From NCBI RefSeq assembly GCF_002441855.2, contig NZ_CP029487.1:3894349-3958348 (forward strand): a DNA stretch of 64,000 nt, given 5' to 3'. Every line of letters starts with the position of its first letter. Positions within the stretch are counted from its first letter, which is position 1. The notes below the pieces were generated by a model. That model saw only the letters and a list, made by a program, of their open reading frames with translations. It ran no database searches and had not been told where the DNA came from. The stretch is from Eubacterium maltosivorans (GTDB lineage: Bacteria > Bacillota > Clostridia > Eubacteriales > Eubacteriaceae). The position numbers and the translations under genes were made by a program. Below are positions 43,389 to 51,962 of the stretch, piece after piece.

Positions 43389-44681
43389 ATGGTCAAGCTG
43401 ACCGAATATGAACAGGAAATGCTCTCGGGTGTCCACGGAGCGCTCAAGCAGCAGGCGATGAAAAAGGTCGTGGAATACGCAGGGGTACTGGGCGCGGAGG
43501 AACTGTGCGAAGTGACAATGGCCCATGTTTTCTGCGGCGCGCACGAGTATTTAAACGCTGCTGGAAGTGACGATATTGAAGAAACCGTCGCCCAGATGCA
43601 GTTTTGTACGGATGAGAAGATGCCAAAGGATGATTATGTGTGTTACTGCCAGTCCGACTGTGGACCAATGGACAGCACTCGTTATGCCGAAATGGGCGTG
43701 AGCGGTGCGGAAGGAAAAAAGAACCAGGAATATTTGGACTATTATAGAGACCGCGGCGTTAACATGGTTGGGACGTGTGTCCCGTATATGTGCGGTTTTA
43801 TCCCGCTTCGGGGAGAGCACTATGTCAGCAGTGAATCCCACGCGGTAACGCTGATGAATTCATTGTGGAGCGCCTGCGGCAATTCTGACGGCCTCGAGGC
43901 AGGATTTTGGGCGGCGGCCTGTGGGCGTACGCCAAAATGGGGAAACCATATAATGGAAAACCGCAAAGGCACCCATCTTTTTAATGTGAAATGCCGGATA
44001 AAATCAAGCATGGATTGGGACCTTTTGGGCTATTCCATTGGCAGAAAGCTTCCGACACACGCGGTTCCTGTCGTTAACGGACTTCAGGACCGTCCGAATA
44101 TTTTTAACATAAAATACTTTTTTGCGGCTATGGCGACCACAGCAGGCCCTGAAATGTGTCATCTTGTGGGAATTTCACCGGAAGCCGTAACGCTGGACAT
44201 GGCTTTGGGCGAGAATGAACCGCAGGCAGTGATCGAAATTACCAGCGAAGATTTGAAAGAATCCTGGGCGATTTTGAATGGGTATAAAACAGGAAAGCAA
44301 CCCATTGACTATATCAGTCTGGGATGCCCGCACTACAGCATCGAGGAGCTTCGCAAGATCGCAGGACTTTTAGAAAATCGGAAAATTGCGGACAATACCG
44401 TTCTGCATGTCTGGACGGCCCCGCCGATTAAGGAGACAGCTGACCGGTGCGGCTACACAAAAATCATTGAAGAATCCGGCGCCATTATGCTGACCAGCAG
44501 CTGTCCGCTGACCAGTGGAAAAATGCCTGAAGGAGCCAGAAATATCGGGTTTGACTCGGCTAAACAGGCGCACTATATTGCGCCGGGCACCGAAGCGGAT
44601 GTCTTTTACGGAAGTCTTGAGGACTGTCTTGAGAGTGCAGTCAGCGGATACTGGGAGGTCAGGGAATGGGAAGAAAAATAA
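43389..44681 (+). CDS. Aconitase X (AcnX) large/catalytic subunit
   Basis: A 430-residue protein. ATG 43389 gives the usual start (VKLTEYEQEMLSGVHG), with GAGGG ten bases upstream; ATG 43371 is an alternative. AcnX features: CGAHEYLNA, CYCQSDCGPMDSTRYAEMG, VGTCVPYMCGFIPLRGEHYVSSESHAVTLMNS, CGRTPKWGNHIMENRKGTHLF, and ISLGCPHYSIEELRKIA. Characterised AcnX enzymes dehydrate cis-3-hydroxy-L-proline (bacteria) or mevalonate 5-phosphate (archaea). The split large/small form fits type II. The small subunit gene overlaps its end. The methyltransferase setting suggests a proline-related or similar hydroxy acid, not mevalonate. Confidence 0.85.
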   Translation: MVKLTEYEQEMLSGVHGALKQQAMKKVVEYAGVLGAEELCEVTMAHVFCGAHEYLNAAGSDDIEETVAQMQFCTDEKMPKDDYVCYCQSDCGPMDSTRYAEMGVSGAEGKKNQEYLDYYRDRGVNMVGTCVPYMCGFIPLRGEHYVSSESHAVTLMNSLWSACGNSDGLEAGFWAAACGRTPKWGNHIMENRKGTHLFNVKCRIKSSMDWDLLGYSIGRKLPTHAVPVVNGLQDRPNIFNIKYFFAAMATTAGPEMCHLVGISPEAVTLDMALGENEPQAVIEITSEDLKESWAILNGYKTGKQPIDYISLGCPHYSIEELRKIAGLLENRKIADNTVLHVWTAPPIKETADRCGYTKIIEESGAIMLTSSCPLTSGKMPEGARNIGFDSAKQAHYIAPGTEADVFYGSLEDCLESAVSGYWEVREWEEK

Positions 44682-45094
44682 AAGGGCGCGGTGCTGTTGG
44701 CGGAATTACCAAAGGGTTTGCCATGGTAAGCGAGGAGACGATTCAGGGCTGGTCAGGCATTGATGAAGAAACTGGCCTGATTATGGAAATTGGACATCCC
44801 TTTGAAGGCAAAAGCATCATCGGTTCGATTTTAATCATATCTGGAGGAAAAGGTTCGAATGGCTGGTCCTGCCATTTCCATGCTGCCAAAATGAGCGGAA
44901 AGGCGCCGGCGGGAATGGTTTTTCCCAAGATTGATTCCCGCACCGGTGTGGCCGCAGTGGTTACCGGTGTACCTACTGTAACCGATCTGGAGGAAAATGT
45001 CTTTGAGCTGGTAAAAACAGGCGATTATGTATTGGTAAACGGTGATGAAGGCTACATTGAGATTTTAGAATCAGGAGAAGAAGCGAATGGATGA
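44666..45094 (+). CDS. Aconitase X small (swivel, DUF126) subunit
   Basis: A 142-residue protein overlapping the large subunit gene by 16 bases, which implies co-translation. It starts KGRGAVGGITKGFAMVSEETIQGWSGID, then has the phosphate/substrate loop ISGGKGSNGWS and a GMVFPKIDSRTGVAAVVTGVPTV segment, typical of DUF126. In one-chain AcnX this domain is fused to the catalytic part. GGAGGT precedes the ATG. Confidence 0.87.
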   Translation: MGRKIKGRGAVGGITKGFAMVSEETIQGWSGIDEETGLIMEIGHPFEGKSIIGSILIISGGKGSNGWSCHFHAAKMSGKAPAGMVFPKIDSRTGVAAVVTGVPTVTDLEENVFELVKTGDYVLVNGDEGYIEILESGEEANG

Positions 45095-45875
45095 AATTGT
45101 ACGCAATTATGGTTATCTGGGCGATAAGGAAGATCTGGATCAGCATTTTTATGTGACGAAGGGACAATGGGTTGCAGGGTATACGGTTGGAATCATGCTG
45201 CTGGATGTTCATTATCCCCTGCTTCCCGGAAATGTGGTCAACGCAAGTACCTACAGCTATCCGGTACGCCATGCGTGGGTACCGGGCGCTGACCAGAACA
45301 GAATGCACAGCGGTGATGAAAGCCTTCTGCCAGAGCTGATTAAGACAGCCAGACAGCTGGAGCTGGAAGGCTGCCGCGCCATCTGCGGCGCATGCGGCTA
45401 TTTTGGGCATTTCCAGAAAAAGGTGGCCGAGGCATTGGACATTCCAGTTTACTTATCCAGTGTGATCCAGGCGTCATGGATTGCGGCAGGGCTTAAAAGC
45501 AGCCAGAAAATCGGCGTTTTATGCGCAGATGGCAAGAATCTGACAAAAGAATTATTTGCAGAATGCAATGTTTCAGAGGAAGTCTTTAAGCGGTGTGTGA
45601 TTAAATCCGCAGGAAAGCTTCCAGAGTTCTCGGCCTTTATGGAACGTCGAGGCAATTTTGACAATGCTGCTGTTCGTGAAGAACTCAAAGGACTGGTCCG
45701 GGAAATTTTAGATGAAAATGAAGATGTGGGTGCCATTCTTTTGGAATGCAGCGATATGCCGCCTTATTCCGCAGCGATTCAGGCGGAGTTTAATCTGCCA
45801 GTGTTTGATTTTATCACGATGATCAATTTTGTTCATAATGCAGTTGCCCAAAGGCCTTATTACGGCTTTATGTAA
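45087..45875 (+). CDS. Asp/Glu/hydantoin racemase-like protein
   Basis: A 262-residue protein overlapping the AcnX small subunit gene by eight bases. Two catalytic-type cysteines are kept: Cys103 in GACGYFGHF and Cys221 in ILLECSDMPPY. It is a paralogue of the protein at 31147 with the same overall blocks and YYG C-terminus. Being translationally coupled to AcnX, it may set the stereochemistry of the AcnX substrate or product. Other cofactor-free isomerase reactions of this fold are possible. Confidence 0.8.
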   Translation: MDEIVRNYGYLGDKEDLDQHFYVTKGQWVAGYTVGIMLLDVHYPLLPGNVVNASTYSYPVRHAWVPGADQNRMHSGDESLLPELIKTARQLELEGCRAICGACGYFGHFQKKVAEALDIPVYLSSVIQASWIAAGLKSSQKIGVLCADGKNLTKELFAECNVSEEVFKRCVIKSAGKLPEFSAFMERRGNFDNAAVREELKGLVREILDENEDVGAILLECSDMPPYSAAIQAEFNLPVFDFITMINFVHNAVAQRPYYGFM

Positions 45876-45895
45876 AAAATGGAAGTGATATTGAT

Positions 45896-46780
45896 ATGTC
45901 TTTAGGAATAATCGCCTCGATTGCCGCGGCATTTAGCTGCGGCGGGATTCTGGTGCTGACAAAATGGATGATGAACACAGGCATGACCTCTGTGGAGGTG
46001 CTGTTTTACCGTTTTTTATTCGTATTTATCATTACAGGAATATGGTTTATCATAAAAAAACAGAATTGCCGGATTACCCTCAGACAGCTGGTGACGCTGG
46101 TGCTGCTGACCGTGGCGGGCTATGGCGGATCGACCTTTTTGCTGGCCACCTCCTTTAATTTTTTGCCCATGGGGCTGGCGACCATGCTTTATTTTACCTA
46201 TCCTCTGTTTGTGCTGGTCATCATGACCATACTTTTTAAAGAAAAACTGACTAGAGTAAAGGCTGTCTCTTTGTCGCTGGCCATTCTCGGAATCTTTTGC
46301 CTGATGAATTTTAGTCTGGAGCTTTTTAATTTGGGCAGTATGCTGGCCATAGGGTCGGGTCTGGCCTACGCCATCTATCTGGTGGGGATACAGAAAAGCA
46401 GCGTCAAATCGCTGGATAATCTGGTCATTGTCTTTTACCTCTCAGGCTTCAGCTGTGTTTTCTTTTTTATACAGGGACTTCTGGCGGGCACGCCGCAGTT
46501 TCTGGCAGTTGATGTTCCGCAGCTTTTAATGGGAACCTGCATCGGGGCAGTAACGGTTTTTGTGCTGGGGGCAGTCGCTTACTCGATCAAATGTATCGGG
46601 TCGACGAAAACCTCGTTGATTATTTCCTTTGAGGCTGTAGTGTCCTTAATTCTGGGGATTTTGATTTTTGGCGATCCCTACAATATGAATACCTGGATTG
46701 GCTCAATCCTGATGACGCTGTCTGTGATTTTTATTACCCGTGAAAACACAGAAGAGGCATTGGTCGCAGCGGAAAAATGA
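45896..46780 (+). CDS. EamA/DMT family transporter
   Basis: A 294-residue membrane protein with ten helices in two halves. Half-ending signatures: LPMGLATMLYFTYPLFVLVIMTILFKEKLT (about 88-117) and GSTKTSLIISFEAVVSLILGILIFGDPYN (about 237-265). It is clearly paralogous to the protein at 59469. Downstream of the AcnX-racemase genes by 20 bases, it may export the end product that the cell cannot use further, such as a demethylated or dehydrated amine. That role is inferred. Confidence 0.88.
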   Translation: MSLGIIASIAAAFSCGGILVLTKWMMNTGMTSVEVLFYRFLFVFIITGIWFIIKKQNCRITLRQLVTLVLLTVAGYGGSTFLLATSFNFLPMGLATMLYFTYPLFVLVIMTILFKEKLTRVKAVSLSLAILGIFCLMNFSLELFNLGSMLAIGSGLAYAIYLVGIQKSSVKSLDNLVIVFYLSGFSCVFFFIQGLLAGTPQFLAVDVPQLLMGTCIGAVTVFVLGAVAYSIKCIGSTKTSLIISFEAVVSLILGILIFGDPYNMNTWIGSILMTLSVIFITRENTEEALVAAEK

Positions 46781-46788
46781 GTTATAAT
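46760..46788 (+). promoter_or_regulatory. Internal promoter for the MetH-activation-like gene
   Basis: TTGGTC (46760-46765), 17-base spacer, TATAAT (46783-46788), overlapping the end of the EamA gene. Confidence 0.5.
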
Positions 46789-46808
46789 AGAGAGCAGGAG
46801 GTGTGAAA

Positions 46809-47447
46809 ATGGAAAAGGTTTATCATATTCCGATCCGCATGGAACGGGATATTGTGTTCAAACGGATGCATATTGATGAAACGCAGTCAAACTACGACGA
46901 GTTTTTAACCGCTTATAACGAGCTCGCGGAGGAGATCCCAAAACTGGTTGACGCCAGAGGAATTTATGTCCTGAAAAAGGCCGATGGCCGTGAGCCCATG
47001 CACAAGGGGCTCTGCGAAGTCAGTCACTTTGTGTATGCGATGGTCACCCTGGGTGCGGAAATCAGTGATCGCTGCACCGCCTATTTTGCCGAAAAGGATT
47101 ACCTGAAGGGTCTGATGATTGACTCCATTGCGGACCAGCTGCTCTTTAATTTGTCGGATGATTTTTATCCTGTTATCCGTGAGGATGTTTTTGAGAAGCA
47201 GGGCTATGCGCTGACGGTTCGTTATCAGCCCGACGACTATATTATTCCCATTCAAAATCAGAAGGTTATTCTGGAGGAAGCAGGCGGCAGCGAACGCTTA
47301 AACGTTTCTGTCACAGAGGGTTTTATGTACAATCCTCTGAAAACCATGGGCTATGTATATGGCGCCGATAAAAATATACAGATCGCGGAAAAGGATCATG
47401 ACTGCAGTCTGTGCTCAAACTACAGTTGTGAATTCCGGTCTGTTTGA
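46809..47447 (+). CDS. Stand-alone MetH activation-domain-like protein
   Basis: A 212-residue protein starting at ATG 46809, seven bases after AGGAGG. The layout matches the reactivation domain of B12-dependent methionine synthase: AMVTLGAEISDRCTAYFAEKDYLKGLMIDSIADQLL, RYQPDDYIIPIQNQKVI, and SVTEGFMYNPLKTMGYVYGAD. No homocysteine, folate or B12-binding modules are present. The C-terminus adds a Cys group, CSLCSNYSCEF, not found in MetH. It is paralogous to the protein at 60870. A role in binding S-adenosylmethionine to reactivate corrinoid proteins, or as a methionine synthase shuttle, is possible. Confidence 0.8.
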   Translation: MEKVYHIPIRMERDIVFKRMHIDETQSNYDEFLTAYNELAEEIPKLVDARGIYVLKKADGREPMHKGLCEVSHFVYAMVTLGAEISDRCTAYFAEKDYLKGLMIDSIADQLLFNLSDDFYPVIREDVFEKQGYALTVRYQPDDYIIPIQNQKVILEEAGGSERLNVSVTEGFMYNPLKTMGYVYGADKNIQIAEKDHDCSLCSNYSCEFRSV

Positions 47448-47475
47448 AGGCCAAAGACAGCCAGTAAAGCAAAAA

Positions 47476-47502
47476 CGGTATACGCTGTTTCAGCGTATAC
47501 CG
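47476..47502. repeat. GTATACG-type palindrome
   Basis: CGGTATACGCTG (47476-47487), TTT, CAGCGTATACCG (47491-47502). It has no T tract. It is a member of the recurrent GTATACG hairpin family. Confidence 0.75.
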
Positions 47503-47517
47503 ATAAAACGAATGAGA

Positions 47518-47539
47518 AGCCCGGAGTTCGGGCTTTTTT
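47518..47539 (+). terminator. Terminator after the first MetH-activation-like gene
   Basis: AGCCCG pairs with CGGGCT (47529-47534), then six T. Confidence 0.85.
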
Positions 47540-47566
47540 AATTTGGCCGAAAATTTTTGTTTGAAA

Positions 47567-48184
47567 TCACGAATTGCTCTCAGCGTCATTTTTGCAGGAT
47601 AGAGCTTCTCGGAGGGTCGAAACCATATCGCAGGCGCATGCCATCATTTTGCAGACACCTGCACTGTCGGCTTCATAGGAAAAAGCCCTGTCAGCCTGCA
47701 CGCCAATGGTTTGTGCGACATTTTCCACATCGATGTTTGCGCCGAAGAACAAAAATTCCCAGCTGTATTTTTCCTGCTGCTGCCGGATCATATTTTGAAT
47801 TTGTTGATGCGTGTAGGCTTTACTGGCGTTTTCGCAGCCGTCGGTGGTAATAACGACAATCACCTTGGAGGGCCGTTCGGGCTCAGGCGTTTCGGCAAGG
47901 CGCCGCCCGGTGTGGATCACAGCCTGGCCCACGGCGTCATAGAGGGCTGTACAGCCCCGGACAAAATACTGGCGCTCTGTGAGCACAGCGTTTTCGGGAC
48001 AAATGCTCTGGTACAGACACTCGTATTCATGATCAAAAAGAACCGTGGTGACACGAAGCTCACCGGACTTTTGGGACTGGGTCTTTAAAAACTGGTTATA
48101 GCCGCCAATGGTGTCAGCCTCCAGCCCTGCCATTGAGCCGCTGCGGTCCAGTATAAAAATGATTTCTGTCAAATTTGGATTCAT
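47567..48184 (-). CDS. vWA domain protein (TerY-like)
   Basis: A 205-residue single-domain vWA protein. ATG 48184 follows AAAGGAGA. The MIDAS motif is complete: IIFILDRSGSMAG, then the TALYDAVG Thr and VVITTDGCENAS. No signal peptide or anchor, so it is cytoplasmic. TerY-like proteins act as metal-dependent adaptors, often in stress or chaperone systems. It diverges from the helical protein at 48271, and this pairing of a vWA protein with that family recurs in Firmicutes as far as I recall. Function unknown. Confidence 0.85.
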   Translation of the reverse strand: MNPNLTEIIFILDRSGSMAGLEADTIGGYNQFLKTQSQKSGELRVTTVLFDHEYECLYQSICPENAVLTERQYFVRGCTALYDAVGQAVIHTGRRLAETPEPERPSKVIVVITTDGCENASKAYTHQQIQNMIRQQQEKYSWEFLFFGANIDVENVAQTIGVQADRAFSYEADSAGVCKMMACACDMVSTLREALSCKNDAESNS

Positions 48185-48240
48185 GATGACGTCTCCTTTC
48201 TTTTTATGATATGATAATAACATCTTTAAAAGAAAAAATG

Positions 48241-48257
48241 GTCGCCTGCAAGGCGAC
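48241..48257. promoter_or_regulatory. 17-base palindrome between divergent genes
   Basis: GTCGCCT-GCA-AGGCGAC. It lies 14 bases before the start of the gene at 48271, so it could be an operator or a leader hairpin. Confidence 0.55.
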
Positions 48258-48270
48258 ATCGGAGGTTATA

Positions 48271-48858
48271 ATGCTGTCACAAAATTTTTTATCCGGGCTC
48301 AGAAAATTTGTAGAGACAAAGCAGAGGCAAGCTGTCGATGAAGCAGCCAGAAAAAAACAAAAAAGCTTCGCGGCAGTGTGTGCGCGCAGCTTGAAAGCAA
48401 AGCTGATGGATATTCCAGAAAACAATCAGGACAATATGGAAGGCGAAGGGCTCAGTACCTGCCATTCTGAGGCTTCAGCAGCCAGCCTGGACAGCTATAT
48501 TGAGCGCCATAAAGGGCCGGGATTTCCCAAAAGGCTTTTCGCGATGATCGATGAAAAAGGCGTCTCAGACAGTGCGGTTTACCATCGGGCAGGTATAGAC
48601 CGGCGTCTTTTTTCGAAAATTCGCAGTGCCCCGGAATATCATCCGTCAAAGGCTACGGTCATCGCTCTGGGAATTGCGCTGGAAGCCGATCTGGCCGAGC
48701 TGGAGGCCCTCTTGTCCGAGGCCGGCTATGCCCTTTCCGGCAGCGAGACCTTTGATTTGATCATCCGCTACTGTGTGGAGCAGCGCGTCTTTGACCTGGA
48801 CGAAATCAATGAGGCGCTGGACAACTTTCAATTAAAGCCACTCGGAGGAGTGGCTTAG
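48271..48858 (+). CDS. Helical XRE-like conserved protein paired with vWA protein
   Basis: A 195-residue protein. ATG 48271 follows CGGAGGT. The N-terminal half is a basic helical region rich in Lys/Arg/Ala. The C-terminal half has the conserved block FPKRLFAMIDEKGVSDSAVY, HRAGIDRRLFSKIRS, YHPSKATVIALGIALEADL, which looks like a helix-turn-helix of the phage-repressor/XRE type. It likely binds DNA or works with the divergent vWA protein. AAGCCACTC/GAGTGGCTT at its very end forms a weak hairpin. Confidence 0.7.
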   Translation: MLSQNFLSGLRKFVETKQRQAVDEAARKKQKSFAAVCARSLKAKLMDIPENNQDNMEGEGLSTCHSEASAASLDSYIERHKGPGFPKRLFAMIDEKGVSDSAVYHRAGIDRRLFSKIRSAPEYHPSKATVIALGIALEADLAELEALLSEAGYALSGSETFDLIIRYCVEQRVFDLDEINEALDNFQLKPLGGVA

Positions 48859-48870
48859 GCGTTTCCTGTT

Positions 48871-50133
48871 TTATTTTTTTCCTGACCGGTATTTCTTTGG
48901 CGTAATACCGGTAATTTTTTTAAAAACTTTTGTAAAATAGCTCTGATCCTCATAGCCGACAAAAAGCGCCACCTCGACGATGCTCATTTTGGTGTTCTGC
49001 AGGAGCTCCTTGCTCCGGTTGATCCGAATTTCGTTGAGATACTGCGTGAAGCTGATGCCCGTTTCTTCCTTAAACAGCTTGGACAGGTAGGAGTCTGAGA
49101 CATGCAGGTAGTCTGCCAGCTTTTGAAGCGTGATTTTGTTCATATAATTAGCTCTTGTGTGCTCGATGGCCTGGTTGATCAGATAAGAGTCCCCAGAATA
49201 AATATTATTAAAAATATTTTTGGTGAAATGGTCAATAATTTTAACGGTCCATGAGCTGAGAACCTGAATGCTGTCAATTTTATTGAGCTCAGTGATCAGA
49301 TCAAGATTCAGTCCGAAAATCTTTTCAAGAGAGGCGCCGCCCTCTACCGAAGCGCGGGAGAGAATGGTGACAAGCTCTAAAATCCTGGCTTTGATAACCT
49401 CAAGGTTGCCGCCCTCAATCAGCAAAATTTCATTGACTAAAAATTTGAGGGTGACCTGAGCGCCCTCGTGGTCGCCCTCCTTCACCTGCCGCACCAGCTC
49501 CTGTTCCTTCTCATAGGGATAAACCAGCGGAATGTTGTTCTTTTTATGCTCGTGAATGCGTTCCCCAATTTCGGATTGATCGTGGTATTCAGAGCTTAGC
49601 TTCTCGTAGGCTTCTGTGTTGGGGTACAGGCTCAGGATCGCCGCGTTTAAAAGCCTGGCAAGATGATTTACCTGGGAAGGGGTAAAAATTTTCATATTCC
49701 GAATAAAGAGGGTCGTGTTGTAGAGTACCTCGGGCGAGGCTTGGTGGATGGTGAACATATCGCGGATGGTGCTCTCCTCAATGGTTCCCATGGCAATGGG
49801 GCCGGCAATGACGGAGCCAGCAAACTGCTGGTCGTCCAGGATAGCGATGGCAATATTGACAAAGCCTGAAGGACAGACGAAAATATAAGGCTCTCCAAGC
49901 CGGTGCGCCCAGGTGGCGGCAAAGTGCAGTGCGTTTGGACAGAGGCTGGATTCGGTCTCGGACTGATTAAAGTACCGGCAGATTTTTTTATCCTCAAAGT
50001 AGGTGCCCAACGGCTGGGTGCTCTGGTCATACAAAGTTACCGGAACATCTGTCGCGTAATAAAATGAGGTGAGAATTTCTTCAATGGCCTCGAGGTTCAA
50101 CTGGTGGTCTTCTTTAAAAATAGTTGCTTTCAT
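48871..50133 (-). CDS. AraC family regulator with PocR sensor domain
   Basis: A 420-residue regulator. The N-terminal PocR domain (about 10-170) shows YDQSTQPLGTYFEDKKICRYFNQSETESSLCPNAL, CPSGFVNIAIAILDDQQFAGSVIAGPI. Such domains sense small organics, as in 1,2-propanediol and B12 control. A linker of about 130 residues follows, then a C-terminal AraC double helix-turn-helix (LADYLHVSDSYLSKLFKEETGISFTQYL and FVGYEDQSYFTKVFKKITGITP). It is encoded alone between the two halves of the methyltransferase island and may provide a second layer of control. Confidence 0.88.
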   Translation of the reverse strand: MKATIFKEDHQLNLEAIEEILTSFYYATDVPVTLYDQSTQPLGTYFEDKKICRYFNQSETESSLCPNALHFAATWAHRLGEPYIFVCPSGFVNIAIAILDDQQFAGSVIAGPIAMGTIEESTIRDMFTIHQASPEVLYNTTLFIRNMKIFTPSQVNHLARLLNAAILSLYPNTEAYEKLSSEYHDQSEIGERIHEHKKNNIPLVYPYEKEQELVRQVKEGDHEGAQVTLKFLVNEILLIEGGNLEVIKARILELVTILSRASVEGGASLEKIFGLNLDLITELNKIDSIQVLSSWTVKIIDHFTKNIFNNIYSGDSYLINQAIEHTRANYMNKITLQKLADYLHVSDSYLSKLFKEETGISFTQYLNEIRINRSKELLQNTKMSIVEVALFVGYEDQSYFTKVFKKITGITPKKYRSGKK

Positions 50134-50176
50134 AGAATTATCAGCCTTCCTGTCCTTTCTGTCTTTATTATTTACT

Positions 50177-50205
50177 ATTATATCATATTTTGAAAATATC
50201 TACAA
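50177..50205 (-). promoter_or_regulatory. SigA promoter of the PocR/AraC gene
   Basis: Minus strand TTGTAG (50205-50200), 17-base spacer, TATAAT (50182-50177). Bases 50206-50375 are AT-rich without other features. Confidence 0.65.
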
Positions 50206-50375
50206 AAGTTTTGTTGAAAAATACCATAAAAATCCTTTAAAACACCCAAATATATCAAAAAATTTATAAAAGCAAAAAAATAATTTTATATTTATTACAA
50301 AATTGTAAACGAATTGAAAATAGAATAATTGTATCAAACTTATAAATATATTTCATAGAAATCAATAACAAAAAT

Positions 50376-50412
50376 AAAACCGGTATGCTTTCTGGGGCGG
50401 CATACCGGTTTT
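50376..50412 (-). terminator. Terminator of the OCD-corrinoid-MttB operon
   Basis: AAAACCGGTATGC (50376-50388) pairs with GCATACCGGTTTT (50400-50412). A minus-strand T tract follows. Confidence 0.88.
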
Positions 50413-50436
50413 GAAAAGAGGGATTTTTCTGAGGTT

Positions 50437-51894
50437 TTAGAATTTTTCAGATTCAGGTAAAAATTTGTTTAAAATTTGTTTCTGTGTTTGCGTTAGATCG
50501 GGCAGCGTGTAGCCTGCAACCCGTTCGTCAATTTCTTTTACCGCGCGTTCCCGAAGCTCGCCGATATTTTCGAAGATGGCGTTTGGTTCGCCGGCGGCGC
50601 GGTTAAAAAGCTTGGTCAGGTAGTGTTCCTGACGGTATTCCTTCGGGGTTCTGCCAGACAGATAGTTGCCAAGAGGACCTGCTTTTTTAATCTGTTCAAA
50701 AACTTTTTCTGCTTTAGTGTCAGAAATGTCAATGCCTTTGTTCAAGCGGAGCATAATCCGGTTGACTTCCTCATCCAGTACGAATTTTTCATAGCTGCCA
50801 AGGGCATAGGACTGAAGAATGCCTGCATGGTGCAGAATAAAGTCCGCTTTGCCGAGATAAGTAGTCATCAGGTTCATAAAGGTTTCGACACCGGCCTGGT
50901 AGTCTGGTTTCATGGCGTCGGTTCCCGCTACGCCAACGCGGACAGGAATCTGGTAATAACGTGCCAGCGCCAGAGAAGACATCTGGATCAGTTGTGCTTC
51001 GGGCGCGCCGATGGCAAGAGCCACCTCACGCATATCCGTAGCGCTCGAGACCGAGCCGTAGATAACAGGCACGCCTGGATTGATGAGCTGGGTCAAGACG
51101 ATACCAGCCAGAATGGTGGCGTTGTTCTGGATCACCGTTCCGAGCAGCGCTGCTGGGGCAGTCATGTTTGTCATGGAACAGGTGATAATGGTTACAGGCT
51201 GGCCTTCTTCGCATAAGCCGATAATATTATCCAGCACCTCGTAGGAGTAACCAAGGGGCGAGAGGGCACACGCGTTGGTCAGGAGGACTGGCTTATCCCA
51301 GATATCGTAAAACTCTTTGTATAGATTTGCAATGCCGCGGGCTGCTTCTTTCAGGCTTTTGCCGCGAGTGTTCAGGCTGTTGGCCACATTGCCGTAGGTT
51401 GGTTTTTTAGAATACTTCAGGCACATGGCGACCTGAGGCAGGTAGAAATCATCCTGGCTTTTGTCCAGGTCTGGCGTATCGAAAGCCGCGTTGTTGACAA
51501 AATCAGTCACATCGCTGGTGTCCATGAGCTTCAGGAATTTAATCATGTCCGCCATCTGGGCGACACGGTAGGTATCATCCTCAAATAGAAATTTGGACGG
51601 ACCGTAGCAGCCGACTGTTTTGGGGCGGAAAGGTTCACCGATTGGGGTTTCACCGCTGCATGTGTGAATGGTGAAGGTTTTGGGAACCGTTTCCAGCGCT
51701 GCGTTTAATAAGGATTCATCGAATTTAACAATGCTTCCTTCAACCGTTGCGCCGTGGTTTTTGAAAATATCCAATGCTTCTTCGCAATTGAAGGAGACAC
51801 CCACTTCTTTTAAAACTTTCAGGGTGTATTCATGCAGAAGTTCAACATCGCGGGTAGAGATATAATTTTCATAAAATTTTCGATTAATATACAT
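50437..51894 (-). CDS. MttB superfamily quaternary amine methyltransferase (non-pyrrolysine)
   Basis: A 485-residue member. ATG 51894 is chosen for the GGAGG nine bases before it. Motifs: LHEYTLKVLKEVGVSFNCEEA, MTAPAALLGTVIQNNATILAGIVLTQLINPGVPVIYG, GAPEAQLIQMSSLALARYYQIPVRVGVAGTDAMKPDYQAG, HHAGILQSYALGSYEKFVLDE, GPLGNYLSGRTPKEYRQEHYL. The active-site loop GVAGTDAM departs from the GGG-S/T-DAK and GCSD-A/S-K loops of the other four, so its substrate probably differs. It is last in an operon with its own corrinoid protein and an OCD-family reductase. Confidence 0.9.
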   Translation of the reverse strand: MYINRKFYENYISTRDVELLHEYTLKVLKEVGVSFNCEEALDIFKNHGATVEGSIVKFDESLLNAALETVPKTFTIHTCSGETPIGEPFRPKTVGCYGPSKFLFEDDTYRVAQMADMIKFLKLMDTSDVTDFVNNAAFDTPDLDKSQDDFYLPQVAMCLKYSKKPTYGNVANSLNTRGKSLKEAARGIANLYKEFYDIWDKPVLLTNACALSPLGYSYEVLDNIIGLCEEGQPVTIITCSMTNMTAPAALLGTVIQNNATILAGIVLTQLINPGVPVIYGSVSSATDMREVALAIGAPEAQLIQMSSLALARYYQIPVRVGVAGTDAMKPDYQAGVETFMNLMTTYLGKADFILHHAGILQSYALGSYEKFVLDEEVNRIMLRLNKGIDISDTKAEKVFEQIKKAGPLGNYLSGRTPKEYRQEHYLTKLFNRAAGEPNAIFENIGELRERAVKEIDERVAGYTLPDLTQTQKQILNKFLPESEKF

Positions 51895-51962
51895 TTGTGG
51901 ATTCCTCCAGTGTTTTTGAATTCTCGGATGCAACGGTATCCTAACGGCAGCCGCATCAATGG

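Noticed and set aside
43371-43389. ATG 43371 as start of the AcnX large subunit
   Set aside because: It has no good ribosome site, and the family usually begins near the VKLTEYEQEML segment, favouring ATG 43389.
48835-48856. AAGCCACTC/GAGTGGCTT hairpin as terminator of the helical protein gene
   Set aside because: It overlaps the last codons and the nearest T run is over ten bases away; kept only as a weak structure.
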